Position numbers and translations under genes: made by a program | Source of the DNA: an uncultured Collinsella sp. | GTDB lineage: Bacteria > Actinomycetota > Coriobacteriia > Coriobacteriales > Coriobacteriaceae | Assembly: GCA_902490405.1 (NCBI GenBank) | Contig: CABUDS010000017.1 | Coordinates: 1-45,774 of the forward strand | DNA length: 45,774 nt | Reading direction: 5' to 3' | The notes under the pieces: model-generated | What the model was told of the DNA's origin: nothing | What the model saw: only the letters and a program-made list of their open reading frames with translations | The model's database searches: none | In this document: one piece after another, positions 15,416 to 23,862 of the stretch | How the letters are laid out: the number at the start of each line of letters is the position of its first letter | Position numbering within the stretch: position 1 is the first letter of the stretch

Positions 15416-16345
15416 CTACTCGGCAGCGCCGAGCACATTCACGGCGGCAACAAAAGCCGCAACCTGCTTGTCATCCATCTGCGTGGCCAAACGCCCCACG
15501 GGCTCGTCGTAGGCAAACTGCACCTTATCGATAAAGCAATCCCAGGCACGCTCATCCACACGCACAGCGGCCTCGCAATACTGGCTGAGCTTTTTGAGTC
15601 CATACCAAAACGCATTCACATGGCGCACAGGATCCTCGTCCAGTACACCATCGTAGCGCCGTCCGTTAAACTCACGCATGCGCGCCACGGCAACCTCGAG
15701 CGAATCGCCGCCGTCGGCCGAAGCCTCGTCCACAAGCTCGGGAATCGTAACTTCGCGCCGAACATTGTGCCTGGTAGCACCGTCGTACTCGCCCATCAAT
15801 ACGTCTTCGTCAAGTCGATCATCGTAGTCGAAATAACTACTGCCGCGGCAAATCCCATGCGGCGAACCGGCACCAAAGGCACAGAACAACCCGCCGTCGG
15901 CAACAACGCGCCTATAGGTCTCAAACGACTTCTTTACCTGAGCGAGCAACTCGGAAAGCTCTACGGCATCGCACCCCGTCTCGCACGCGACGCAAGCAGA
16001 CTTCGGCAACGATACCGGCTCCACCGTGCTCCCTGCAACGCGGGCAGCGCGCTCGGCCCGATACGCTTGGGCTGCCAAGCGCGCTCGCTGCGCAGCACCG
16101 CGCACATTAGTAAGCTCGCGCTCCAGCGCCACATCGCCAGCCACATCGCTCGCAAACGCGTCAGCACCCTGCGGGCCGGTCGCACTCAGCTCGGACTCAA
16201 ACGTCGCCGTGATCATGCCGGCAAGGTCCGTTGCGTCGGCGGCACAACGCAGCTGCTCCAACTGCGTGCACAGCAGATCGGCATCCAAGGGTGCGGCATC
16301 CACAACGCGCACGTCACTCAGACGCGCCGCGCCCTGCAACACCAA
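15416..16345 (-). CDS. BREX-adjacent protein of unknown function, part after in-frame TAG
   Basis: This frame is the direct continuation of the 16424-16768 frame after a single TAG at 16426-16424. The 27 codons after the stop up to the TTG at 16345 still read like protein (TLAFIEVKLRANTADRV). The whole would be about 451 aa: an Ala/Arg/Glu-rich, probably coiled-coil first half; a CVACETGCD cysteine cluster in the middle; and an ordered C-terminal half rich in Trp/Tyr (VNAFWYGLKKLSQYC). No known domain recognised. If TTG 16345 is used, a separate 309-aa protein could be made, but no good ribosome site precedes it. Function unknown; position suggests an accessory of BREX. Confidence 0.55.
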   Translation of the reverse strand: MVLQGAARLSDVRVVDAAPLDADLLCTQLEQLRCAADATDLAGMITATFESELSATGPQGADAFASDVAGDVALERELTNVRGAAQRARLAAQAYRAERAARVAGSTVEPVSLPKSACVACETGCDAVELSELLAQVKKSFETYRRVVADGGLFCAFGAGSPHGICRGSSYFDYDDRLDEDVLMGEYDGATRHNVRREVTIPELVDEASADGGDSLEVAVARMREFNGRRYDGVLDEDPVRHVNAFWYGLKKLSQYCEAAVRVDERAWDCFIDKVQFAYDEPVGRLATQMDDKQVAAFVAAVNVLGAAE

Positions 16346-16423
16346 AGCCCCCGCAGCATCGTATGCCGCACGAACCCTGTCCGCCGTATTGGCACGCAGC
16401 TTTACCTCGATAAACGCAAGCGT

Positions 16424-16768
16424 CTACTCCAAGCGGGCCAACAGCTCGGCCTTGTCCTCCATACGCAAAAAGGCAGCGTAGCGCCGCTCCATCTGCAACG
16501 GGCCCACAACGCCTACCTGCTTGCGAGCGCGCGCAAGAGAATCAAATTCAACGCGACGTACATACCCGTCAACGGCCTTCACGGCAGACTCGCGCGCAGC
16601 ACGCTCGGCGGCCTCGACGCCCCCGATCACGCCCAGCAGCTCGCGGGAGCGCGCCTTGCGCAATAACTCCCCGCGATCGTACTGCTCAAGCGCCGTCTGA
16701 CGCTTTGCTACCGACTCAAAGCCAAAAAGCTCATCGAGCAGCTCACCAATAGAACGCTCTTCTATCAT
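16424..16768 (-). CDS. BREX-adjacent protein of unknown function, part before in-frame TAG
   Basis: 114 codons starting MIEERSIGELLDELFGFESV, preceded by GGAGG in tgaggaggccttgccatg, 75 bp after the brxL stop. Rich in Arg/Glu/Ala and probably helical. It ends at TAG 16424-16426 in the same frame as the ORF that continues to 15416. The likeliest reading is one gene broken by a single nonsense change (for example CAG to TAG); read-through or a sequencing error are alternatives. Confidence 0.6.
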   Translation of the reverse strand: MIEERSIGELLDELFGFESVAKRQTALEQYDRGELLRKARSRELLGVIGGVEAAERAARESAVKAVDGYVRRVEFDSLARARKQVGVVGPLQMERRYAAFLRMEDKAELLARLE

Positions 16769-16843
16769 GGCAAGGCCTCCTCACACGCTGCGCGTCAACA
16801 CGCCCGCGGGCCCACGCGCGCGCAAGCCCGCACGCCCGCACTT

Positions 16844-19225
16844 CTACAGATCTAGCGCCTTCTTCGCAGCATCAACCGGGTCACCATCCATGTAGAACAC
16901 CGGACTCAGTCCCGAAATAATCTCGGAGGAAACGCTCTGCAGGCCCGCGATGGCGCTCAGCGGCAATATCACGCGCTTGGCGCCGGCGTTTTTGGCCACG
17001 CGCATAATGTCCTCGAGCCCGCGGATCTCGTCCATAGAGCCCGACATGCGCAAGATTCCCGGAACCGCCAGCGCGGACATCACCGGGCGGTTGCACGCCG
17101 CGGAGCACAGGCCCACAAACTCGGCAAGAGAGACCTCTTCGGACAGGCCCTTGCTCTGCAGGTCGTTATAGAACAGCAGATAGTCCTTGGAGCCAATGTG
17201 CATGCCCGGCGCCACACGGTTCGCCAGGTTCACAAAGTTGTCGAACGCGGCCTCCAGCGTATCGCGCACCGGCTTGTTAAAGGCAACGCCCTCGTGCTTA
17301 AACTTGCACTCGCCGGCGACAGCCTTGTTCTCCAGCTTGTACACGGCAACCTCGCCGCCCTGCGACCTGCCCACGCCAAACACGTGACCGGACAGCAGCG
17401 GGCCATCGGGAATCAACGTATCCTCGGACTGCTCCGGCACGCGCACCACGTGCACGTCCTGCGGATTGTCGGCATCCATATAGCCCAGGTTGACATCGAT
17501 AAACTCGACGCCCGCCATAATCTTGAGCTGCTCCTTTACGCGACGACGGCCCTCGATGGCATAGTCCAGCAGCCAGCGGACGTCGTCCTTGTCCATAGCC
17601 TCATCGGGGAACAGCAGCTTGGCCAGGCCGCTAAAGGACTTGCGCACGGCAATCTCGTCGCGCTTGTTAAAGTCGCTGTTAAAGCGGAAGTAACGGTCGA
17701 TATGATGCGTAAAGTCCTTGCGGCGCATCTCCTTGCAAAACTCCGACAGGCAGTCGGTGATTAAGCCGTAGTGCCCGGTCAGCAGGCTCGAGCGCATCTT
17801 GGGAATCTCCCAGCCCGGCAGGTAATAGTGGATACGGTCGAAAAAGGCCGAATCGTTGTTAAACTCCGGCGGGAACGGATCAAACAGGTGCGTGGTCTTA
17901 AGGACGTTTTGCACGGTGTCGTTGATGTTGCCCTCAAAGACCATGGAGGCATCAGCGTTAATCTGGTCGCGGCCGCGCGCGTAGCTGCCACTCGCCATAT
18001 AGTCCTTCATGATCTGCACGGCGTTGGTGTCCTTAAAGCGCATGCCGGCGACCTCGTCGAACGTCACGCAATCCCAATGGCCCACCAAGCCCACGCGATC
18101 GGCGCGCATGGAGTTCATGCGGCCGAACAGGTTGGCCGTGGTGGTCTGCCCGCCCGAAAGCAAAATGGCGTAGGGCGAAACCTCTTTGTAGATGTGGCTC
18201 TTGCCGGTGCCACGGGGACCAAGCTCGCACAGATTGTAGTTGCGCTCGATGAGCGGCACCATGCGCTCGATAAAGTGCAGGCGCTCCTTCTCCGAAAGCT
18301 CGCTGGGCTCATAGCCGGCAGAGCGCAGCAGCATGTTGAGCCACTCGTCGCGCGAGAAATACTGACGCTCCTCGATCATGGCGTCCAGGTCCAGGTTGGG
18401 CATCTGGATGGGCGTGAGCGACGCCACGCTAAACGGAGAGTCCTCGGGCCCGCGCTTTTTGCGCTTGGCCTTGGAGCGGCGCGGCGCATCGTCGCCAAAG
18501 ACTTCCATGCCAAACTCGTCTTCCTCTTCCATGGGACGACGATACTCGATGCTCATAATGCACCAAATACCACCCTGGAGAATCTTGGAATAGTCGCGCA
18601 CGTACTCGGCCGGCATCACAAACGGCTCAATGGTCAGGTTGGCAAACGACGCCACGTAGATGTCTTTGTACTCGTCGAGCTTGGCCGTCACCTTATCGAT
18701 GATGGTAAAGCGACCCAGCTCGCGAATCTTGGACTTGATGCGCTCGGACTCGTCGGGACGCACGTAGTTATCGGTGAGGATCTTGCGGATGCGCTCCAGG
18801 CCCTCTGCCACGGCATCCTCGTCATCGGTTGAGCAGTACATGCCCAGCAGGTACTCCAGCACAAAGGTGGGCACGTTGGCGCCACGCTTCATAAGGGCCG
18901 TGAGGTCCTTGCGCACGATCTTGCCGCCAAAGTGCTCGAGCAGCTTGCCGTCCAGTCCATCCATATCGTAGCCGTCGTCCTCGGGAGCCTCGGCCACGGC
19001 TTGGGCATAGCCATCGGTCGAGGATTCGTCCTCGGCGGGCGCCACGACCTCAGCGGGCGCAGCGGTCTCCATCGGCTCCGGGACAGGCGCAGCGGCCACG
19101 GCCTCTGCGGCAGCCTCAGCCTCCGGGGCAGGCACGGCCTCCCCTGCAGGCACCGCAGCCTGCACGGGCGTATTCACATCAATCGAGGGAACTTCCCATA
19201 GATCGTCGTCATGGCTATCAAACAT
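16844..19225 (-). CDS. brxL: BREX Lon-like protease/ATPase BrxL
   Basis: Last of the six core genes of BREX type 1 phage defence; family members form DNA-bound AAA+ rings with a Lon-like C-terminal domain. Walker A GPRGTGKS lies at residues ~336-343, and Walker B CVTFDE near 386. The C-terminal Lon-like part holds a candidate Ser in SKGLSEE and Lys in AGAKRVILP. The protein is 793 aa, longer than usual, because residues ~20-90 form an Ala/Pro/Glu-rich low-complexity stretch before the normal N-terminal domain. ATG 19225 is 8 nt after AGGAG; the ribosome site overlaps the pglZ stop, so the genes are coupled. Confidence 0.95.
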   Translation of the reverse strand: MFDSHDDDLWEVPSIDVNTPVQAAVPAGEAVPAPEAEAAAEAVAAAPVPEPMETAAPAEVVAPAEDESSTDGYAQAVAEAPEDDGYDMDGLDGKLLEHFGGKIVRKDLTALMKRGANVPTFVLEYLLGMYCSTDDEDAVAEGLERIRKILTDNYVRPDESERIKSKIRELGRFTIIDKVTAKLDEYKDIYVASFANLTIEPFVMPAEYVRDYSKILQGGIWCIMSIEYRRPMEEEDEFGMEVFGDDAPRRSKAKRKKRGPEDSPFSVASLTPIQMPNLDLDAMIEERQYFSRDEWLNMLLRSAGYEPSELSEKERLHFIERMVPLIERNYNLCELGPRGTGKSHIYKEVSPYAILLSGGQTTTANLFGRMNSMRADRVGLVGHWDCVTFDEVAGMRFKDTNAVQIMKDYMASGSYARGRDQINADASMVFEGNINDTVQNVLKTTHLFDPFPPEFNNDSAFFDRIHYYLPGWEIPKMRSSLLTGHYGLITDCLSEFCKEMRRKDFTHHIDRYFRFNSDFNKRDEIAVRKSFSGLAKLLFPDEAMDKDDVRWLLDYAIEGRRRVKEQLKIMAGVEFIDVNLGYMDADNPQDVHVVRVPEQSEDTLIPDGPLLSGHVFGVGRSQGGEVAVYKLENKAVAGECKFKHEGVAFNKPVRDTLEAAFDNFVNLANRVAPGMHIGSKDYLLFYNDLQSKGLSEEVSLAEFVGLCSAACNRPVMSALAVPGILRMSGSMDEIRGLEDIMRVAKNAGAKRVILPLSAIAGLQSVSSEIISGLSPVFYMDGDPVDAAKKALDL

Positions 19226-19236
19226 AGGGCACACTC

Positions 19237-21945
19237 CTAAAAACCAAAGTCAGCAACAGGGGCAAACGAAACAGCGATGGTGTACGTCTCGCGCCAAACG
19301 ATCTTGCCCGTCTCACGTTCGCGGCAGACCAGATAGTACGGATCCTTGGCCGAGAACCCATTGGCCGCGTGCAGCGCAAACTTGGCATGCACCACGCGAT
19401 CCTGCGAGTTTGCAGAGACCTTGTTGGCATGCGCTTTGACCGTATCGCTCACCTCGTTGCCGCTTGCGTCGGTAAACACCAGCTCGTACTCACACGGAAG
19501 GATCTTGCCCCGAGCGGGCTCTTCCTGGATCAGGTTGACCGAGAAGAGCGAGTTGGTCACACGGCGTCCCTCACTTAGTACGCGTAGCGTCGCTGCACAC
19601 GTATCGACAAAGTCCTTGGAACCCGAGCGTGCGCGCCAAAATCCGATAACGGGCACGCAAAGCTCCTGCAGGCTCATGCCGCCGTGGACGTAGTTGTTAG
19701 TACCGCCGGGACGCCTAAAGTGCACGTTCTCGCGCGGGGCAAACCCCTCAAAGCCGGCACCCAAAAGTCCCATATCAACATTAACAAACACCCCGCGCGC
19801 CTCGTCCGAAAGCTTGGTCACGGCCTCGTTGGGCACCACCAGATGACGCTTGCCGTGCATAACGGGAGCGTCAAAGAAGGGAAGGTCTGACTTGCCGAGC
19901 ATCTGGCACTCGTTGAGTTCCCGACGCGTGTAGATAAAGCCGTGATCCGCCGTTATAACAACACGTGCGCCCGGGGCGTCGGTGCACACGCGACGCGCCA
20001 ACGTGGCAAGTTCCTCCACGGTGTCCGCACAGGCATCGAAGACGTCATCCTGCGTAGCGGCCTTCTCGCCCGTGGCATCGATCTTGTTGTGGTAGAGATA
20101 AACGAGCTTGGAGTCTTTGAGCAGCGCTTTGCGCTCGGTTCCCGCCATGTTGAGGTATGCGCCCGAGCGCAAAGCGCGGCCCGTAGACTCAACGTTGGCA
20201 AGCACGGCCTCGCGCTGCGGAGTCGTCGAAGTGGGCATGCCGTCAGCCAGCACGTACGTGCCATCCGCTGCAAGCCCAAGCGCCTGGTGCGGCAGCAGCG
20301 CGGGCATACCCACCTCGGTAATGGAGGGAAAGACCGCCTGCATGCTAGAGACCTTGACGTTGCCGCCGCGCTCGCGCTCGAGCAGCGCCGCAACGTCGCG
20401 GGCCACCTCATAGCGCAGCGCGTCGCTCACGATAACGACCGTCGTTTTGGTAGAGCCCACAAAGGTGGGCAGTACATGCCAGTAGAATTCATCCTGCCGT
20501 GCGGGACCCTCGATGTAGCCGCAATCGGCCCACTCCCCTTGCGCAGCGGTCGCCCAGCATGCATTAGCATCGGCCAAGAACCAGTTACTGTAGAGATTCT
20601 CCGCCCAGTCCACCACAGCTCGGGCAGGCTCCTCGAGCACATCGCACTCGACGGAGCGCGCCCGCAGATACGCGGTGCACATATGGCGATAGGCAGCGTC
20701 CATGGCATACCAATCGGACGTGTAGGCATCCCACACCTGCTGGGGCTGCGCCAGATGGAACCCGCCCGCGTGCGCCTGCCTAAACGCACACATATCGGCC
20801 ACAGCGACAAGCAGGTCAAAGTAGCTCTCGACACGGCGGTACCAGCTTAGGTCGCAGCGACGCGCCGCAAAGGCGCGCGCATCCGCAACACGGTCCGCGC
20901 CCTGAGCAAACGAGCAGAACAGCTGCGAGAGTACGGCCTCATTGACGCACGGGAACACATCAAGCGAGGTCAGCACATCGATCGACAGGGCCTCAAACCG
21001 TGCAAAGAGCCCGCGGGCATCCTCCACCAAACGGCAGATCTCAAATAAATCCTCGCTCGACGCCCGAGCATCGGCAGTCTGGTCCCACGTACGCACCGCC
21101 TCAAGGCAATAGGGTCCGTAGGCGGGAGCCACATAGCTTTCGAGTCCTTTGAGCGCCCCCTCGGGAAGCACGGTGGATGCCGCCGTGATGAGCACATGAG
21201 ATGCCAGCGCAAGCAGCGAATCGCGCTCATACAGCGGTCCCTCAAACCCATAGCAACGTACAATGAAGGCAGCGAGGACATCGCGCACGCAGTACTTGTC
21301 CACCAACTCGGCCAGCGCTTCGGGGCCCTCGTGCAGCAGCGTGGTCATACAGCCGCGCAGCACAAACGCGGGGCGCGCGTCGCCAACCTCTTTACCGCCA
21401 AAAATCACCGTAAGGATACCGAGTTCGATATCTGATGCGCCCGAAGCATGCGGAACACACGCGGCAAACTTAACGCAGCGGGTCTTGGCATCAAAGAACG
21501 TCTTGTGCTCGCGCAGACTCTCGCGCACGGCGTCGATATTCTCGATTCCCAGCTGATCGGCCAAAAGCGAAAGATAGTCAGCCTGGAACTGATCGGCATA
21601 CAGCTCAACATCGGCAAGCCAATCGCCCTCAAGCCTGCCGCGCGGGCAACGACGATACAGCAAGATATCGTTCGCAAGGTCATCGCGGTTGATGAGCTTC
21701 TTTACGGCAAACATGCAGCCCTCGCAAGCCTCAACAAACCGCACCGGGCGCTCAAAGTCACCGTGAGCGGGCATAACGCCGTCATCGGCCCCCGCGCCGT
21801 CGAAACCCTCGGCAGCCAATCGCTCAAACTCAGGAGCAAACTCGCCGTCCGCATCGTGCCAAATCACCACACGGCGCAGCATACATGCGGTCAACGGCTG
21901 CAAAAATCGCAGCTTGAGCTGTTCTTCTACATCGATCTTGGGCAT
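19237..21945 (-). CDS. pglZ: BREX type 1 phosphatase-domain protein PglZ
   Basis: A 902-aa protein of the BREX type 1 PglZ family (type A). The C-terminal half has the alkaline-phosphatase-superfamily core: VVIVSDALRYEVARDVAALL, then SSMQAVFPSITEVGMPALLP, then VVITADHGFIYTRRE with the metal-binding Asp-His pair. The N-terminal half (YADQFQADYLSLL and on) is family specific. In BREX it is essential for defence; its substrate is not known. Start ATG 21945 follows AAGGATATTC, 23 bp after the stop of the C-terminal pglX piece. Confidence 0.95.
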   Translation of the reverse strand: MPKIDVEEQLKLRFLQPLTACMLRRVVIWHDADGEFAPEFERLAAEGFDGAGADDGVMPAHGDFERPVRFVEACEGCMFAVKKLINRDDLANDILLYRRCPRGRLEGDWLADVELYADQFQADYLSLLADQLGIENIDAVRESLREHKTFFDAKTRCVKFAACVPHASGASDIELGILTVIFGGKEVGDARPAFVLRGCMTTLLHEGPEALAELVDKYCVRDVLAAFIVRCYGFEGPLYERDSLLALASHVLITAASTVLPEGALKGLESYVAPAYGPYCLEAVRTWDQTADARASSEDLFEICRLVEDARGLFARFEALSIDVLTSLDVFPCVNEAVLSQLFCSFAQGADRVADARAFAARRCDLSWYRRVESYFDLLVAVADMCAFRQAHAGGFHLAQPQQVWDAYTSDWYAMDAAYRHMCTAYLRARSVECDVLEEPARAVVDWAENLYSNWFLADANACWATAAQGEWADCGYIEGPARQDEFYWHVLPTFVGSTKTTVVIVSDALRYEVARDVAALLERERGGNVKVSSMQAVFPSITEVGMPALLPHQALGLAADGTYVLADGMPTSTTPQREAVLANVESTGRALRSGAYLNMAGTERKALLKDSKLVYLYHNKIDATGEKAATQDDVFDACADTVEELATLARRVCTDAPGARVVITADHGFIYTRRELNECQMLGKSDLPFFDAPVMHGKRHLVVPNEAVTKLSDEARGVFVNVDMGLLGAGFEGFAPRENVHFRRPGGTNNYVHGGMSLQELCVPVIGFWRARSGSKDFVDTCAATLRVLSEGRRVTNSLFSVNLIQEEPARGKILPCEYELVFTDASGNEVSDTVKAHANKVSANSQDRVVHAKFALHAANGFSAKDPYYLVCRERETGKIVWRETYTIAVSFAPVADFGF

Positions 21946-21968
21946 GAATATCCTTACCGTATCTGCAG

Positions 21969-22937
21969 TTATTTAATCTTCGCCAGCACATCCTGAAACT
22001 TGGCGTAATTGATCTTGACGCCGTCATCCAGGTCGATCTTAATCATCTGGTCTGCCAAGTGGTGTAGTTTCTCCTCGTAGGCAATGGTCTCTTTGAGCTG
22101 GTCATTGAGCTTTTTGACGCGCTTATCCAAACACACGCGCTCGCCGCGCTCGGCACTGGCAAGGGCGTCGTTGGCATAGCCGATCTGGGAGCGATAGCGC
22201 TCCTGCTGCTCATGCACATAGTCGGTGCGGATGCGAGCCAACAGGTCGGGCTGGTAGCGATGCATGTAAACAAGGCACTTGAAGCCATTCTTCTTGCCGC
22301 TGTCGAACAGCCAGTAGATGGGACGCTTCTTATAGGTCTGGCAGTGGTCCTTAAAGAAATCCCTCAAAAAGTAGGAACGGATTACCTCGCGCGAGGTGCC
22401 CTTGCCGCCGAGCGCCTCGGCAATAAAGGCCAGGTTCTGCTCGAGCGTCTCCTCGCCGTACACGGTGCGCACAAAGTCGATAAAGTAGCGCACGATGTCG
22501 TCGTCAAAGTACTCGTCATCGGTAATGGGCAGCACGTTATCGCCATCGGGCATAAAGGTCACGTGGTCAGGGTTGGGCATCTTTGCCAGATAGTCGTCGA
22601 CCGTGGCGCCCTGATCGGCCAGGACCAGCCCGTCCACATCCAGCGAATAGCGGCCAAACATACAGCCCACGGCATAGCTTATGAGCGAGGTGATCTCGTC
22701 GCGCTTGGTACGCACGCATTTGTTGCCCTTATAGCTCTCGGGAATCTCGTCGGCGGTATCGAAGATGCGCGCCACCGAAACGTACTTATCCTCGACCTCG
22801 ATGGGCACTTCGCCCTCCATGTTGTAGATCTTGGCAAAGATTCGGTTGAGCTCTTCCTCGTTAGCGCGAAGCTGCTCAAACCGCTCGTTGACCTCAGCCT
22901 TGCGGGCCTCGTATTTATCTTGAAGTAAAGTGGGCAT
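21969..22937 (-). CDS. pglX: PglX C-terminal part, separate open frame
   Basis: 322 aa that match the last third of BREX PglX: a coiled-coil-like lead (EARKAEVNERFEQLRANEEELNRIF), then ISYAVGCMFGRYSLD, and KKRPIYWLFDSGKKNGFKCLVYMHRY, then RIRTDYVHEQQERY. In intact PglX these follow directly on the SFETSW motif, which here ends the other ORF about 940 bp upstream. ATG 22937 has AGAGGCGG in front, so this part can be translated on its own. It may join the N-terminal part as a two-chain enzyme or be a non-functional remnant. Confidence 0.85.
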   Translation of the reverse strand: MPTLLQDKYEARKAEVNERFEQLRANEEELNRIFAKIYNMEGEVPIEVEDKYVSVARIFDTADEIPESYKGNKCVRTKRDEITSLISYAVGCMFGRYSLDVDGLVLADQGATVDDYLAKMPNPDHVTFMPDGDNVLPITDDEYFDDDIVRYFIDFVRTVYGEETLEQNLAFIAEALGGKGTSREVIRSYFLRDFFKDHCQTYKKRPIYWLFDSGKKNGFKCLVYMHRYQPDLLARIRTDYVHEQQERYRSQIGYANDALASAERGERVCLDKRVKKLNDQLKETIAYEEKLHHLADQMIKIDLDDGVKINYAKFQDVLAKIK

Positions 22938-23151
22938 CGTAGACCGCCTCTCTATTAGTCGAAATTTCGGAAGGGGAATGCGCGTGACTTTTTAGAGTTA
23001 ATGAATAAACTCTCTCCATTAGATTTCAATAAACCTAAAACAGCTCGGCTAACGGACACATTGTTATTACGCCAAACGACCCAAGGCCAAAGAGCGTTAA
23101 GATTCGCGGATGTCAAGCCGCGAAGGGCGTCGCATCGAGCAAAGCAAACAA

Positions 23152-23853
23152 CTATTCGATATCTTTTGAAAAGAAAAGCGTTGAACATAAAGTCCAATAT
23201 TTACCAGGACGAGAAAACGAGTAATTTAATACCCAATTAGTCCCATCAGAGGCAACAACTTCAAACGATAAAAAGGTGCCTTTTCCCCAAGAAGCGCCTG
23301 ATTTGGAACTGGTAGTTTCCGCTTTGAAATTATCGAAATCCTCCTTCGATAACTCAAAGACTTCAGAAGCGAATGGTTGAACGCTGCGCTTTCTATCAAG
23401 TCCACAAACTTTGACGACATCAAATGCGACCAGGCATTTACTATCAATACGAACACCAGCGAGTTCTTTATTTTCGTTTCTGAAGCTCGAGACGTTAAAC
23501 ACAGGCTTGCAGCGATTCATTTCATCCTGCCTGTCCTTATCTTTTTGAATCTGCCAGATATAGAAACCAGAAGCGAGTCCCAAAACAACGCCCCAGAACG
23601 TTAAAACATCACTTGCTGAAATTACAGGAATACAGGGGCCGGCTGAATAAACAAGCTGAAGCAAAACGGGAAGCGCGAGCATGAGAAAAATAAGAACAGA
23701 GGTATAATTTTGCTTAATCAAATAATTTAATTGTTTTTTAGTCCGCACTTTGTTCTTCGCAGCGCGAACGGAATCAAAATAAATGAACAGCCAAAGCGCG
23801 GCAAATAAGAGCAGAAGCCCTATTGACGGTAAAAGCCAATTCCAATAACTCAT
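23152..23853 (-). CDS. Unknown three-helix membrane protein inserted within pglX
   Basis: 233 aa, no family recognised. Hydrophobic segments at about 7-27, 49-68 and 84-101 are followed by a basic, charged stretch (WQIQKDKDRQDEMNRCKP) and a ~125-residue soluble C-terminal part likely on the cytoplasmic side. ATG 23853 is 7 nt after AGGGGG and only 9 nt after the stop of the N-terminal pglX frame, so it should be cotranslated. It is markedly AT-rich against the flanking BREX genes. The 214 bp between its stop and the C-terminal pglX start hold no convincing gene. Confidence 0.7.
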   Translation of the reverse strand: MSYWNWLLPSIGLLLLFAALWLFIYFDSVRAAKNKVRTKKQLNYLIKQNYTSVLIFLMLALPVLLQLVYSAGPCIPVISASDVLTFWGVVLGLASGFYIWQIQKDKDRQDEMNRCKPVFNVSSFRNENKELAGVRIDSKCLVAFDVVKVCGLDRKRSVQPFASEVFELSKEDFDNFKAETTSSKSGASWGKGTFLSFEVVASDGTNWVLNYSFSRPGKYWTLCSTLFFSKDIE

Positions 23854-23862
23854 ACAAACCCC

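Noticed and set aside
22955..23197. 80-codon frame between the passenger gene and the C-terminal pglX part
   Set aside because: No ribosome site, overlaps the end of the 233-aa gene, no recognisable features.
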